64,000 bases of DNA from Flavobacterium sp. 9AF (GCF_902506265.1 NZ_LR733556.1:983106-1047105), one strand, 5' to 3'. Positions 1 to 9,364 are shown, numbered from the stretch's first letter. Notes: generated by a model not told the origin, from the sequence alone. Numbers and translations are program-made.

Positions 1-1518
1 TTTGGAAACCATAATGAAGCGTTGAAAAGTTTTTTAATTGCTAAAAAACACTTTGAAAAGAAAAAAGATTATTACAATTTAGCTAAAATTCAAGTTAATT
101 TAGGAAATATTCAAGCCTCTCAAAATAAATATAGAGAAGCTATCCCTTACTTTAAAAAAGCTTTAGAATTTTCAAAATTATCTTCAAAACCATATTCAAT
201 CTTGCATGAATATACAAACATTGGAAAATGTTATGATTTTTTAAAAGAATATGATAAAGCTATTGAATATCTAGAAAAAGCACTTATAATTTGTGAGAAA
301 GAAGGTAACGAAAAAGAAAATAAAATCTATGTTTTAAAAAGTTTAGGTAATGTATATAGTAATTTAAAAAACATTGATAAAGCTCTATTCTATTATAATC
401 AAGCTTTAGAAATTAATAAATCACATAAATCTAAAAGCGACGATATACGAATAACAAAATATATTGGAAATGCGTATATGTCTATCGATAATTATTCTAA
501 AGCAATCCCATATTATGAAAAAGCTTTAAAAAAAGTTAATGATCAAAAAGACATTGTCAGCTTATATGAACTTTCATATAACTTATCCAAAGCGTATGAG
601 TTTACTGGTAATTACAAAAAAGCTCAATTTCATATGGAAAATTTTGCTAAAGCTAAAGATTCGGCAAACGAAATGAGCAATTTAGCAGCCATAAAAAAGA
701 TTGAATCCAACTTTGAAATCGAAAGAAACGATAGTAAATTAAAATTACTAGAAAAAGAAAAAAAAGCCATTAATGCATCTTTAAAAAGAAAAAACATTAT
801 TATCCTCTCCATTTTAAGTTTCATTTTATTAAGCATTATCTTTTTTTATTTATTATATAAACAAGAGAGAAAAATTTTTAAATCAAAATTACATTTAAAT
901 GATGCAGAGTCAAATCTTAAAGGACAATTTATAGAACGTAAAAGAATTGCCCAAGAGTTACATGATAATATTGGTAGCTCTCTTGCAGCAGTTAGATTTT
1001 CTGTAATGGATGCAATGAAAGATACCTCAGAAGAAAAAAACAAATTGCTAACTTATATTGATAGTATTTGTAATGAGGTTCGTTTTATTAGCCATAATAT
1101 TATGCCTCCAGATATTACAGAGCAAAGTTTGCAAAGCCTTTTGGAACAATTAGTAGAAAATTACAAACTAAATAGTAGCCTTCATTTTGAAATTTATTTC
1201 ACAGATGAACAAAAATTAGAAAAATTAAGTAATCAACAAAAATTAATGCTCTACAGAGTTGTTCAGGAATCTATTAATAATGCTATTAAACATTCTAAAT
1301 GCAAAAATATTAATATTTTAATCAGTTGCTTTGACAATTATGTAAATATTATTATAGAAGATGATGGTATTGGTTTTGATACAAAAAACACGCAATATGG
1401 ATTAGGCATTAAAAGTATTAAAGAACGATGCAAAGAATTTAACATTGATTTGGATTTAGATTCTGAACCAAACAAAGGCACCACCATTACATTCAATATT
1501 TTTTATTATAATGAATAA
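1..1518 (+). CDS. TPR-containing sensor histidine kinase, 5' end outside window
   Basis: The reading frame is open from base 1 with no convincing start, so the gene begins upstream; the first in-frame start-like codon is a TTG at 22, which falls inside a TPR repeat and is not a credible start. The protein shows a series of TPR repeats (motifs such as YREAIPYFKKALE and YDKAIEYLEKAL), one transmembrane helix encoded around 795-860, then a HisKA_3-type dimerisation helix with the phospho-acceptor His in ELHDNIGSS (codon at 961-963) and a HATPase_c domain (EDDGIGFD, GLGIKSIKER, GTTITF). It is a NarL/DesK-class kinase. It overlaps the next gene, a LuxR-type response regulator, by 8 bases, so the pair should be translated together as a two-component system. 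The signal sensed is unknown; in this architecture the TPR part lies on the periplasmic side. Confidence 0.93.
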   Translation, partial: FGNHNEALKSFLIAKKHFEKKKDYYNLAKIQVNLGNIQASQNKYREAIPYFKKALEFSKLSSKPYSILHEYTNIGKCYDFLKEYDKAIEYLEKALIICEKEGNEKENKIYVLKSLGNVYSNLKNIDKALFYYNQALEINKSHKSKSDDIRITKYIGNAYMSIDNYSKAIPYYEKALKKVNDQKDIVSLYELSYNLSKAYEFTGNYKKAQFHMENFAKAKDSANEMSNLAAIKKIESNFEIERNDSKLKLLEKEKKAINASLKRKNIIILSILSFILLSIIFFYLLYKQERKIFKSKLHLNDAESNLKGQFIERKRIAQELHDNIGSSLAAVRFSVMDAMKDTSEEKNKLLTYIDSICNEVRFISHNIMPPDITEQSLQSLLEQLVENYKLNSSLHFEIYFTDEQKLEKLSNQQKLMLYRVVQESINNAIKHSKCKNINILISCFDNYVNIIIEDDGIGFDTKNTQYGLGIKSIKERCKEFNIDLDLDSEPNKGTTITFNIFYYNE

Positions 1519-2158
1519 AGTAAAAATAGTTTTAGTAGATGACCATACAATCTTTTTAAATGGCTTGGAAGCCATTTTAAAAAGATATGAGTTTAGCAAA
1601 GATATTATTTTATTTGACCAATCAATTGAAGCATTAAACCACATTGAAAATAACGAGGTAGATATTGTAATTACTGATATAAGTATGCCACAAATTAATG
1701 GAATTGATTTATTAGCAAAAGTTAAGAAGAGTAAACCATCCGTTAAAGTAATTGTCTTGAGTATGCATACTGAAAATGCTATAGTAAAGAATGTCTTAAA
1801 AAATGCGCCCGATGCTTATCTCTTAAAAAACAGTGAAGAGAAAGATTTTTTTTCTGCTTTAGATGCCGTTCAAAAAGGAGAAAAGTATTACTGTAATAGT
1901 ATAAAAAACATTTTATTAGATTCTGCAACTGGAAATAAAAAAACAAGTAATAGCTCGATAATTCCAATTTTAAGCAAAAGGGAAAAACAAGTTTTAGAAT
2001 TAATCGCTAAAGAATTTACAACCCAAGAAATAGCAGACAAATTATTCTTAAGTGTTAATACAATTGAAACCTATAGGCAGAATTTATTATTAAAATTAGG
2101 CGCAAAGAATTCACCTGGAATAATAGCTAAAGCCTACCAATATGGAATTCTAAATTAA
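1511..2158 (+). CDS. LuxR/NarL-family response regulator
   Basis: A 215-residue response regulator. The receiver domain has the acidic pair VDDH at residues 9-12, the phosphorylation site Asp56 in VITDISMPQ, and a conserved Lys near residue 106 (LLKNSEEKD). The C-terminal LuxR-type helix-turn-helix reads LSKREKQVLELIAKEF followed by TTQEIADKLFLSVNTIETYR. It starts 8 bases before the end of the kinase gene, which makes it the cognate partner. It should be phosphorylated by the kinase and bind promoters as a dimer; the targets cannot be read here. The family assignment is certain, the biological role is not. Confidence 0.95.
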   Translation: MNKVKIVLVDDHTIFLNGLEAILKRYEFSKDIILFDQSIEALNHIENNEVDIVITDISMPQINGIDLLAKVKKSKPSVKVIVLSMHTENAIVKNVLKNAPDAYLLKNSEEKDFFSALDAVQKGEKYYCNSIKNILLDSATGNKKTSNSSIIPILSKREKQVLELIAKEFTTQEIADKLFLSVNTIETYRQNLLLKLGAKNSPGIIAKAYQYGILN

Positions 2159-2279
2159 TTTCTGACTAAAAAAGACGGCATCCCTGAAAACCACTATTTT
2201 TATTTTTGGTCAGTAACCATGAATTTTTTTTTCTAAAGTATGCGTTGCTTTGTATTGTTAAACAAATAATATAATAACA

Positions 2280-2816
2280 ATGAAAAAAGCAATGCTAATT
2301 GTAAGCCTATTAATCTTTAGTACACAGGCTATTCAAGCACAAAAAAAATCTGCAAAAAAATCTGCAAAAAAATCGCAAGCCTATGAAATTGGATTAGGCT
2401 CACAAGTCAATTTATCAAATGGGTCTAGTTTTGGAATTTATTCTACAGGAGCACATCAATTTTCAGATGAAATTCTCGCTGGTATAAAATTAGGTTCTCA
2501 ATTTGAAACAGGAACAAGTAATTTTGAAGTGGGTGCTTTCGGAAGGTATCTATTTAACAACTTTTTTGGTGGTGCTGGACTTACTTACTCACACAGCTCT
2601 TATGAAGTAGAAACGGGAAACTATAACGGATTTGAGGTAGAGTATTCCACCGAGAAAATAACTGCTAGTGGCGTCTATTTAACCTTAGAACCTGGATATC
2701 GTTACTTTTTCAATGATAATTTCGGGATTGATTCGGGATTGAATATCAATTTTTCATTCTCAAATGGTGGTGGCACTTGGGTAGGGCTTCGATTGGGAGG
2801 ATTATATAGATTTTAA
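2280..2816 (+). CDS. Small outer-membrane beta-barrel protein
   Basis: A 178-residue exported protein. It has a clear signal peptide (MKKAMLIVSLLIFS, cleavage near AIQAQ) followed by a short basic repeat in which KKSA occurs twice and KKS once more. The rest alternates hydrophobic and polar residues with many Gly and aromatic residues and ends in Tyr-Arg-Phe, as expected for a small outer-membrane barrel of the OmpX/OprF-like beta-barrel group. It is probably transcribed alone, because 121 bases separate it from the response regulator gene; that gap contains a possible -7 box (TATTTTTG at 2201-2208). The function is unknown, and regulation by the upstream two-component pair is only a guess from position. 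Confidence 0.75.
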   Translation: MKKAMLIVSLLIFSTQAIQAQKKSAKKSAKKSQAYEIGLGSQVNLSNGSSFGIYSTGAHQFSDEILAGIKLGSQFETGTSNFEVGAFGRYLFNNFFGGAGLTYSHSSYEVETGNYNGFEVEYSTEKITASGVYLTLEPGYRYFFNDNFGIDSGLNINFSFSNGGGTWVGLRLGGLYRF

Positions 2817-2869
2817 TCTATTACTTCTCTCTATAAAGTTCTAAAACGAATTCTTAAAATCTGATACAA

Positions 2870-3640
2870 ATGAATAGCGCAAATCCTGATAAAAGTACTA
2901 TCTTATTTTTGCCTGATATAGGATGCTCTTCTGAAATGTGGATGAACGTGGCAAATCATTATAAAGAACAATACAATTGTGTCTTGATAGATTTTGCAGG
3001 ATTTGCCAATACTCCAGCCATCAACGATTACTATACAAAACAATATGTAGAAGAAATTGAAAGTTATGTAAAGCAACAAAACTGGAGCAACCTTATTCTT
3101 TTCGGACATAATTTTGGTGGTTTTATTGCTTGTCAGTTAGCTGCCAATAAAAAAATAAATATTAGAAAAATAATCACTACCGATTTCTTTCCGAACCAAC
3201 GTCTAGTTCACGAGCAAAAATATAAGCCAAATAAAATTCCAGAGATAATTCAGCAATTAAAAGAAATTTATTGTTATGCACCACTAAAAGATTTTATTGC
3301 CTTTCAAAGGAAAATAATTCATACGATTTATACGAATGATAAAATGCTAGCTGAAAAAATATTGTCTTGGCAATTGGCTTCAGACCGAAAAACAATTATA
3401 AATGTATTAATCAATCAATTAACAACAGATTTATATCCATATTTAAAAAACAATGAGATTCCATGGCTCAATTTTAATGTAGGAAGAACATTCGAGAAAA
3501 AAGCAGAAATACACACGTTAGAACGATATATAAATTCTAAAAATATCTCACAAATAACTACTCATCATTCTAAAACCTTTTTTTTTATTGATAATGAAAA
3601 TTGGTTCATCAAAAAAACAAAAAAATTTATAAACAATTAA
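2870..3640 (+). CDS. Alpha/beta-hydrolase-fold protein lacking the nucleophile
   Basis: A 256-residue protein with the order of a small alpha/beta hydrolase: an early strand and oxyanion region (ILFLPDIGCSSEMW), a second strand with DFAGFANTP, the nucleophile elbow at ILFGHNFGGF, and a C-terminal strand-helix end. The elbow normally reads G-H-S-x-G-G; here it reads G-H-N-F-G-G, so the catalytic Ser is Asn. The C-terminal position where GHF with the catalytic His is expected reads HHSKTFFFID, which also looks altered. The frame is intact, so this is probably a non-enzymatic or altered member rather than a pseudogene. No signal peptide is visible. It lies just upstream of the two duplicated lipoproteins. 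Partner and substrate are unknown. Confidence 0.7.
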   Translation: MNSANPDKSTILFLPDIGCSSEMWMNVANHYKEQYNCVLIDFAGFANTPAINDYYTKQYVEEIESYVKQQNWSNLILFGHNFGGFIACQLAANKKINIRKIITTDFFPNQRLVHEQKYKPNKIPEIIQQLKEIYCYAPLKDFIAFQRKIIHTIYTNDKMLAEKILSWQLASDRKTIINVLINQLTTDLYPYLKNNEIPWLNFNVGRTFEKKAEIHTLERYINSKNISQITTHHSKTFFFIDNENWFIKKTKKFINN

Positions 3641-3651
3641 ATAAACAAAAC

Positions 3652-4425
3652 ATGAAAAATTTAATCTTATTTACAGCATTCCTTTTAACACTTATTTCGT
3701 GTGAATCAGACGATTCATCATTAAAAAAAGATTTACTAATACAAGAAACAATTAAAAACCTGGATCTAAATACAATAGAAAATTGGAAATACGAATACAA
3801 CTCAAATAATTTAATAAGTGGACATCAATATTTCAAAAATTCTCAATTGATGTATAATTACATATACAGATATAATTCAAACAATCAATTAATAGAACTT
3901 GAGAGAGACATGACAGAGCCTAATGAAGTTTCTAAAACCAAATATTATTATAATTCAGATGGTTATGTTATTAAAGAAGAAGATTATAGAAATAATGGAG
4001 AGTTATCAGCAATTTATGATTGGGATTATTCTAATTTAAATTTAGTCAAACTGACACAAAAAAACACACAAAATCAATTAATTCTCACAACATATTATAC
4101 TATTTTAAACAATAATATTCAGAATATAAAATATGATTATGCAGATCCAAGCATAAATGATTCTCAATATGATTTTCAATCTTTTGATTCCAAAACTTTT
4201 AGAAAATCTAAAATGCCTCTATTAAATCACTTATCTAATGAAAAGTTGAACACAAACAATCCTTTAATTGCTATTAGAAAAAATGCTTTAAATGGAGACA
4301 TCTATGAAAATTACAAATATGATTACCAATTTGATGAAAAAAACAATTATAAAACTGTTAATGTTTACAATCAATTAAATGACCAGTTGAAATATGTTTG
4401 TGAATATGAATGGAAAAATAATTAA
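3652..4425 (+). CDS. Probable surface lipoprotein, first of a tandem pair
   Basis: A 257-residue lipoprotein. The ATG at 3652 is chosen because it gives a clean lipoprotein signal (MKNLILFTAFLLTLISC); the frame runs further upstream to a TTG at 3601, but that would overlap the hydrolase gene and bury the signal. After the acylated Cys comes ESDDSS, which resembles the acidic lipoprotein export signal described in Flavobacterium and relatives for lipoproteins displayed on the cell surface. The body is rich in Asn, Tyr and Lys with short repeated phrases (YNSNNLIS, YNSNNQLIELE, YYYNSDGYV), like the YD-type beta-hairpin repeats of Rhs-related proteins. The function is not known. A paralogue follows immediately. 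Confidence 0.8.
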   Translation: MKNLILFTAFLLTLISCESDDSSLKKDLLIQETIKNLDLNTIENWKYEYNSNNLISGHQYFKNSQLMYNYIYRYNSNNQLIELERDMTEPNEVSKTKYYYNSDGYVIKEEDYRNNGELSAIYDWDYSNLNLVKLTQKNTQNQLILTTYYTILNNNIQNIKYDYADPSINDSQYDFQSFDSKTFRKSKMPLLNHLSNEKLNTNNPLIAIRKNALNGDIYENYKYDYQFDEKNNYKTVNVYNQLNDQLKYVCEYEWKNN

Positions 4426-4519
4426 ACTTTTAATAACATTTATGAATTCTTAAATAATAATATATTGTCTGTTAATCCTATCTACAGTTTTCATAATTAA
4501 AATTAATAAATTAAAGAAC

Positions 4520-5290
4520 ATGAAAAAAACAATCTTATTTACAGCATTCCTTTTAACACTTATTTCTTGTGAATCAGACGATTCATCATTAAAAAAAGAT
4601 TTACTAATTAGTGAGACCACAAAAAATTTAGAAGAAAATATAACTAAAACTTGGAAATATGAATATAATTCAAACAATTTAATCAGTAATTATCAATATT
4701 TCCTGAATTCTGAACTTGTTTCCACCTTTAATTACGCTTATAATTCAAATAATCAATTAATTGAACTTGAAAAAGAAACTAATAATCCAAATGAAATTTC
4801 GAAAACTAAATATTATTATAATTCAGAAGGTTATGTTATTAAAGAAGAAGATTATAGAAATAATGGAGAACTATACGCTATCTATATGTGGGATTATTCA
4901 AATCCAAGTCTTGTCAAATTAACTGGAAAAACTGTACTAGATGAGTTAATTGTAACTACTTATTATACTATTTTAAACAATAATGTACAACAGATAAAAT
5001 ATGATTATGCTAACCCTAATACAATTGATTTTCAATATGATTTCCAACAATTTGATTCAAGAAATTTTAAACGTTCTACAATGCCATTGATAAATCTAAT
5101 CAACCCTAAATTAAATGCAAATAATCCATCGATTGCTATTAGAAAAAATGCCAATAATGGAGAAATTTATGATCATTACCTTTATGATTATGAATTTAAT
5201 GAAGATGGTAATTATAAAAAAATAAATATATACAACCAATTAAACAATCAATTAAAATATGTTTGCGAATATGAGTGGGTAAATAAATAA
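4520..5290 (+). CDS. Probable surface lipoprotein, second of a tandem pair
   Basis: A 256-residue paralogue of the preceding gene, with the same signal and anchor (ending LISC, then ESDDSS) and the same Tyr/Asn-rich repeats (YEYNSNNLIS, YNSNNQLIELE, YYYNSEGYVIKEED). The two genes are nearly identical at DNA level across the signal-peptide region and in a central block, but clearly diverged elsewhere. The pair therefore arose by tandem duplication, and some segments are either constrained or exchanged by gene conversion. A strong hairpin follows at 5338-5378. The function is unknown; the likely location is the outer face of the outer membrane (inference from the signal). Confidence 0.8.
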   Translation: MKKTILFTAFLLTLISCESDDSSLKKDLLISETTKNLEENITKTWKYEYNSNNLISNYQYFLNSELVSTFNYAYNSNNQLIELEKETNNPNEISKTKYYYNSEGYVIKEEDYRNNGELYAIYMWDYSNPSLVKLTGKTVLDELIVTTYYTILNNNVQQIKYDYANPNTIDFQYDFQQFDSRNFKRSTMPLINLINPKLNANNPSIAIRKNANNGEIYDHYLYDYEFNEDGNYKKINIYNQLNNQLKYVCEYEWVNK

Positions 5291-5337
5291 AAATTCTCAC
5301 AACAATTTTTTCATTCTTATAATTTGAATTTTAGTTC

Positions 5338-5378
5338 GATAAGTCGCAATATTCACTGTTGCGACTTATTATTTTTAA
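5338..5378 (+). terminator. Rho-independent terminator after the lipoprotein pair
   Basis: Arms ATAAGTCGCAA (5339-5349) and TTGCGACTTAT (5359-5369) pair perfectly over 11 bases with a 9-base loop, followed by TATTTTT. It closes the twin-lipoprotein unit. Confidence 0.85.
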
Positions 5379-5473
5379 CAACTTTATAAATTTCTCATGA
5401 AAAATGAACATCCTAATAAAATAATATTTAAAAAAAACTATATATCTTCGAAGAATTAATAAAAATTTCCAAA

Positions 5474-7324
5474 ATGAAACCTTTTTTCACCTTTATTCTT
5501 CTCATTTTTAGTTCGATTTCTTTTTGTCAAGAAGATCTTTCTGCATTATATAATAAAATGGAAGTGTATATTCCTATGCGTGATGGCGTAAAATTATTTA
5601 CCGCAATTTACACTCCAAAAGACATTTCTAAAAGCAATAAATATCCTTTCCTAATGCAACGTACCTGCTACAGTGTGGCACCTTATGGAGAAGGAAATTT
5701 TAAAAAATCTTTAGGCCCAAACACCTTTCTTTTAAAAGATAAATACATATTTGTTTATCAAGATGTAAGAGGAAGATATATGAGTGAAGGGACTTTTACC
5801 AATATGACTCCGCAAGTGGAACACACTTCAAAAACAAATGTTGACGAAAGCACCGATACCTACGACACTATAGATTGGCTAATTAAAAACATTAATAATA
5901 ATAACGGAAAAGTGGGACAATATGGCACCTCTTACCCTGGTTTTTACACTGCTGTAGGAACATTAGCTAATCATCCTGCTTTAGTAGCTTCTTCTCCTCA
6001 AGCACCTATTTCGGATTTCTTTTTTGATGATTTTCATCACAACGGTGCATTTTTAACAGGTTATTTCAGAACTTTTCCTGTTTTTGGTGTACAAAAAACA
6101 AAAGCAGAAGATAAAGCTTGGTATATGGATCAATATATTAAGCCCACTTCAAAAGACGGTTCTGTTTTCTACAATGAATTAGGAACTGTTAAAGAAGCAA
6201 CCGATAAATATTATGCAGACAATTTTTTCATGCAGGAAATTGTTTCGCATCCGAATTATGATTCTTTTTGGCAAAAAAGAAATTTATTACCGCATTTAAA
6301 AGGAATCAATCACGCCGTAATGGTTGTAGGTGGTTGGTTTGATGCAGAAGATTTAGCAGGGCCTTTAAACATTTACAAAACCATAGAAAAAACAAGTCCG
6401 AATGCTAAAAACACACTTGTTATGGGACCTTTTTCTCATGGTGCTTGGGCTCGTGAAAACGGAAAACACTACCTTAATGACATCTATTTTGGTGATAGTA
6501 TTGCTACCTTTTATCAAAAAAATATTGAATATAAATTCTTCAACCATTATTTAAAAGGCAATAATAAAACAGCTGTTAATTTACCTGAAGCTTACATGTA
6601 TAATACGGGTAAAAAGCAATGGCAAGAATTTACAACTTGGCCTCCTAAACAAGCTAGCAAAATTAATTTTTATTTGCATTCTAATGGTAAATTACAAAAT
6701 AAAAAGGAAGAAAAAACTCATTTTAGCGAATACTTTAGTGACCCCAACAAACCCGTTCCAAGTAGTAATAATTACGCAGATTATAATGGTTTTACCCCAA
6801 GAAATTATATGAGTGAAGACCAACGATTTGCAACAAGTCGCCCTGATGTGGTAACCTTTACAACCGAATATTTAGAAGAAGATATTACTTTAGCTGGTGA
6901 AATCATGGCAAAACTTAAAATTGCAACAGATGCAACAGATGCCGATTTTATCGTAAAATTAATTGATATTTATCCTTTAGACGAACCTGAAAACAAAGAC
7001 AAACCAGACGTGCTTTATGCAAACTACCATCAAATGGTGCGTAGCGAGATTATGCCCGCTCGATTTAGAAATAGCTTTGAAAAACCAGAAGCATTGCAAC
7101 CTAATACAAACACGGAAATTAATTTTAGATTACAAGATGTATTACACACCTTTAAAAAAGGGCATAAAATACAAATTCAAATCCAAAGCACTTGGTATCC
7201 TTTAATGATGGTAAACCCACAAAAATTCTTAGAAAATCCATACTTAGCTACAAAAGACGATTATTCTAAAGCCTTCATAAAGGTATATAGCGATAGTCAT
7301 ATTGAAGTAGATGTTTTAAAATAA
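5474..7324 (+). CDS. Exported CocE/NonD-family (peptidase S15-like) hydrolase
   Basis: A 616-residue secreted hydrolase. The N-terminus is a signal peptide (MKPFFTFILLIFSSISFC, cleavage near CQ). The body is the X-Pro dipeptidyl-peptidase/CocE fold: MRDGVKLFTAIYTP at the start of the domain, VYQDVRGRYMSEG, the nucleophile elbow GQYGTSYPGF with its Ser, the acid region GGWFDAEDLAGP and the catalytic His in GPFSHGAW. The last ~170 residues form the jelly-roll C-terminal domain (TTEYLEEDITLAGEI, HKIQIQIQSTWYP). Relatives include cocaine esterase, glutaryl-7-ACA acylase and alpha-amino-acid ester hydrolases, so it should cleave an ester or amide; the substrate cannot be told. It is a single gene between two strong terminators. 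Confidence 0.92.
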   Translation: MKPFFTFILLIFSSISFCQEDLSALYNKMEVYIPMRDGVKLFTAIYTPKDISKSNKYPFLMQRTCYSVAPYGEGNFKKSLGPNTFLLKDKYIFVYQDVRGRYMSEGTFTNMTPQVEHTSKTNVDESTDTYDTIDWLIKNINNNNGKVGQYGTSYPGFYTAVGTLANHPALVASSPQAPISDFFFDDFHHNGAFLTGYFRTFPVFGVQKTKAEDKAWYMDQYIKPTSKDGSVFYNELGTVKEATDKYYADNFFMQEIVSHPNYDSFWQKRNLLPHLKGINHAVMVVGGWFDAEDLAGPLNIYKTIEKTSPNAKNTLVMGPFSHGAWARENGKHYLNDIYFGDSIATFYQKNIEYKFFNHYLKGNNKTAVNLPEAYMYNTGKKQWQEFTTWPPKQASKINFYLHSNGKLQNKKEEKTHFSEYFSDPNKPVPSSNNYADYNGFTPRNYMSEDQRFATSRPDVVTFTTEYLEEDITLAGEIMAKLKIATDATDADFIVKLIDIYPLDEPENKDKPDVLYANYHQMVRSEIMPARFRNSFEKPEALQPNTNTEINFRLQDVLHTFKKGHKIQIQIQSTWYPLMMVNPQKFLENPYLATKDDYSKAFIKVYSDSHIEVDVLK

Positions 7325-7331
7325 TTTAAAT

Positions 7332-7361
7332 AAAAAAAGGCTGTCTAAAGACAGCTTTTTT
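7332..7361 (+). terminator. Rho-independent terminator
   Basis: GCTGTC (7340-7345) and GACAGC (7350-7355) pair around a TAAA loop, flanked by an A-run and a T-run, just after the CocE-like gene. Confidence 0.88.
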
Positions 7362-7443
7362 CATTCATATAAATAACAACTTATAACATGTCTAAAAATT
7401 CAAAACTTTTAGATTTAAAACTTTTTAGCTTCAACAAAAAAAT

Positions 7444-7451
7444 TACTTTTG
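7444..7451 (+). promoter_or_regulatory. Putative Bacteroidota -7 box (TACTTTTG)
   Basis: This matches the TAnnTTTG consensus 47 bases before the ABC-F start codon. No good -33 TTG is seen at the usual distance, so the call is moderate. Confidence 0.45.
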
Positions 7452-7498
7452 CAAAACAAATGGCAAATTGCCTTCTTGAAAATTGACACCTTACATTT

Positions 7499-9364
7499 AT
7501 GAATTACCTTTCAGTCGAAAATATATCTAAAGCCTACGGTGAACGTGTTTTGTTTGATAACGTTTCCTTTGGGATTAATAAAGATCAAAAAATTGCTTTT
7601 ATTGCTAAAAATGGTTCTGGAAAAACTACCATCATGAATATGATTAACGGTTTAGACGAACCCGATTCGGGTCAGGTAATACTTCGAAAAGGAATCAATG
7701 TAGCGTTTTTATCTCAAAATAATAATTTACAAGACGAGTTAACCATAGAGGAAAGCATTTTCGCATCGGATAATGATACTTTAAAAATCATTGAAGCGTA
7801 CGAAAAAGCATTGGAAAACCCAGAAGACGAAGAATTATATCAAAGGGCTTTTGACGATATGGATCGCTACAATGCTTGGGATTTTGAAACCCAATACAAA
7901 CAAATTTTATCCAAATTAAAACTAGACGATTTAAAACTGAAAGTTAAAAATCTTTCGGGTGGTCAAAAAAAACGTTTATCATTAGCCATTATTCTTATTA
8001 ATCGACCGGATTTATTAATTTTAGATGAACCAACCAACCATTTGGATTTAGAAATGATTGAATGGTTAGAAGATTATTTTGCGAAAGAAAATATTACTTT
8101 GTTTATGGTCACGCACGATCGCTTTTTCTTAGAGCGTGTGTGTAATGAAATCATTGAATTAGAGAATAATAAAATATATCAATACAAAGGAAACTATTCT
8201 TATTACCTAGAAAAGAAAGAAGAACGTATTGCCTCTGAAAATGCAACTATTGACAAAGCACAAAACTTATTCGTAAAAGAATTAGCTTGGATGCGTCGCC
8301 AACCCAAAGCAAGAACAACTAAATCCAAATCGCGTCAGGATGATTTTTATAAAATCAAAGCTGTTGCAGAAAGTCGCAGAAAAGAAAATGTAGTAGAACT
8401 GGAAATTAATATGGAGCGAATGGGGAGCAAAATCATTGAAATGGTAAAAGTGACTAAAAAATTTCCTGAAAAAACCATACTCGATGATTTTTCATATTCT
8501 TTCCAACGTGGAGAACGCATTGGAATTATTGGAAAAAACGGAACTGGAAAATCTACCTTTCTAAATATTCTAACGCAAACTGCACCTCCAGATTCAGGTA
8601 AAGTTATTATTGGAGACACCATCAAGTTAGGTTATTATACTCAAAGTGGTATTAATCCTAAACCAGGGCAAAAAGTGATCGACATTATTAAAGAATATGG
8701 AGAATACATTCCGTTAACCAAAGGAAAAATCATTTCGGCATCTCAACTGTTAGAACGTTTCCTTTTTGATGCCAAAAAACAATACGATTTTGTGGAAAAA
8801 TTGAGTGGTGGTGAATTAAAAAGGTTATACTTGTGTACGGTTTTGATTCAAAATCCAAATTTTTTAATTCTCGATGAGCCTACCAATGACTTAGATATTG
8901 TAACTTTAAATGTACTAGAAAGTTTTCTTTTAGATTATCCTGGTTGCCTTTTAGTAGTAAGTCATGATCGTTATTTTATGGATAAAATTGTAGATCACCT
9001 ATTTGTTTTTAGAGGCGAAGGAAAAGTAGAAGATTTTCCGGGTAATTATTCCGATTTTAGAGCGTATGAAGATTCGGCTGAACCCAAAGAACTGAATGCA
9101 GTAAGTACCGAAAAAGTCAATTGGAAAGAAAAAAACGCAAGTACTTCAGGTTTGTCTTTTAACGAACAAAAAGAACTCAATAAAATTGAACGTGAAATTA
9201 AAGATTTGGAATACGAAAAATCCAAAATTGAACAAGAATTTGCTGATGGAAAAGTTGCAGATGATAAAATTGAAACCAAGGCAAACGAACTACAAAAAAT
9301 AATTCAATCCTTAGAACAAAAAGAAGAAAGATGGTTTGAATTAACCGCAAAATCAGAAGGATAA
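7499..9364 (+). CDS. ABC-F family ATPase (Uup/EttA-like)
   Basis: A 621-residue soluble protein with two ABC ATPase domains and no membrane segments. Domain 1 has a Walker A of AKNGSGKTT near residue 40, the signature LSGGQKKRLSL and Walker B LLILDEPTNHLD. Domain 2 has GKNGTGKST near 345, LSGGELKRLYLC and FLILDEPTNDLD. The linker between the domains is long, charged and basic (RRQPKARTTKSKSRQ), as in ABC-F proteins that act on the ribosome. The C-terminus is a coiled coil of about 75 residues (KELNKIEREIKDLEYEK), typical of the Uup branch. The family works on ribosomes or structured nucleic acids rather than in transport. It is probably monocistronic. Confidence 0.93.
   Translation: MNYLSVENISKAYGERVLFDNVSFGINKDQKIAFIAKNGSGKTTIMNMINGLDEPDSGQVILRKGINVAFLSQNNNLQDELTIEESIFASDNDTLKIIEAYEKALENPEDEELYQRAFDDMDRYNAWDFETQYKQILSKLKLDDLKLKVKNLSGGQKKRLSLAIILINRPDLLILDEPTNHLDLEMIEWLEDYFAKENITLFMVTHDRFFLERVCNEIIELENNKIYQYKGNYSYYLEKKEERIASENATIDKAQNLFVKELAWMRRQPKARTTKSKSRQDDFYKIKAVAESRRKENVVELEINMERMGSKIIEMVKVTKKFPEKTILDDFSYSFQRGERIGIIGKNGTGKSTFLNILTQTAPPDSGKVIIGDTIKLGYYTQSGINPKPGQKVIDIIKEYGEYIPLTKGKIISASQLLERFLFDAKKQYDFVEKLSGGELKRLYLCTVLIQNPNFLILDEPTNDLDIVTLNVLESFLLDYPGCLLVVSHDRYFMDKIVDHLFVFRGEGKVEDFPGNYSDFRAYEDSAEPKELNAVSTEKVNWKEKNASTSGLSFNEQKELNKIEREIKDLEYEKSKIEQEFADGKVADDKIETKANELQKIIQSLEQKEERWFELTAKSEG

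Noticed and set aside
1-21. The TTG at 22 as the kinase start
   Set aside because: The frame continues to the left edge and the codons before it (ending NHNEA) complete a TPR repeat, so the gene is cut by the window.
3601-3651. An extended start (TTG) for the first lipoprotein
   Set aside because: It would overlap the hydrolase gene and place 17 charged residues before a perfect lipoprotein signal; the ATG at 3652 is clearly better.
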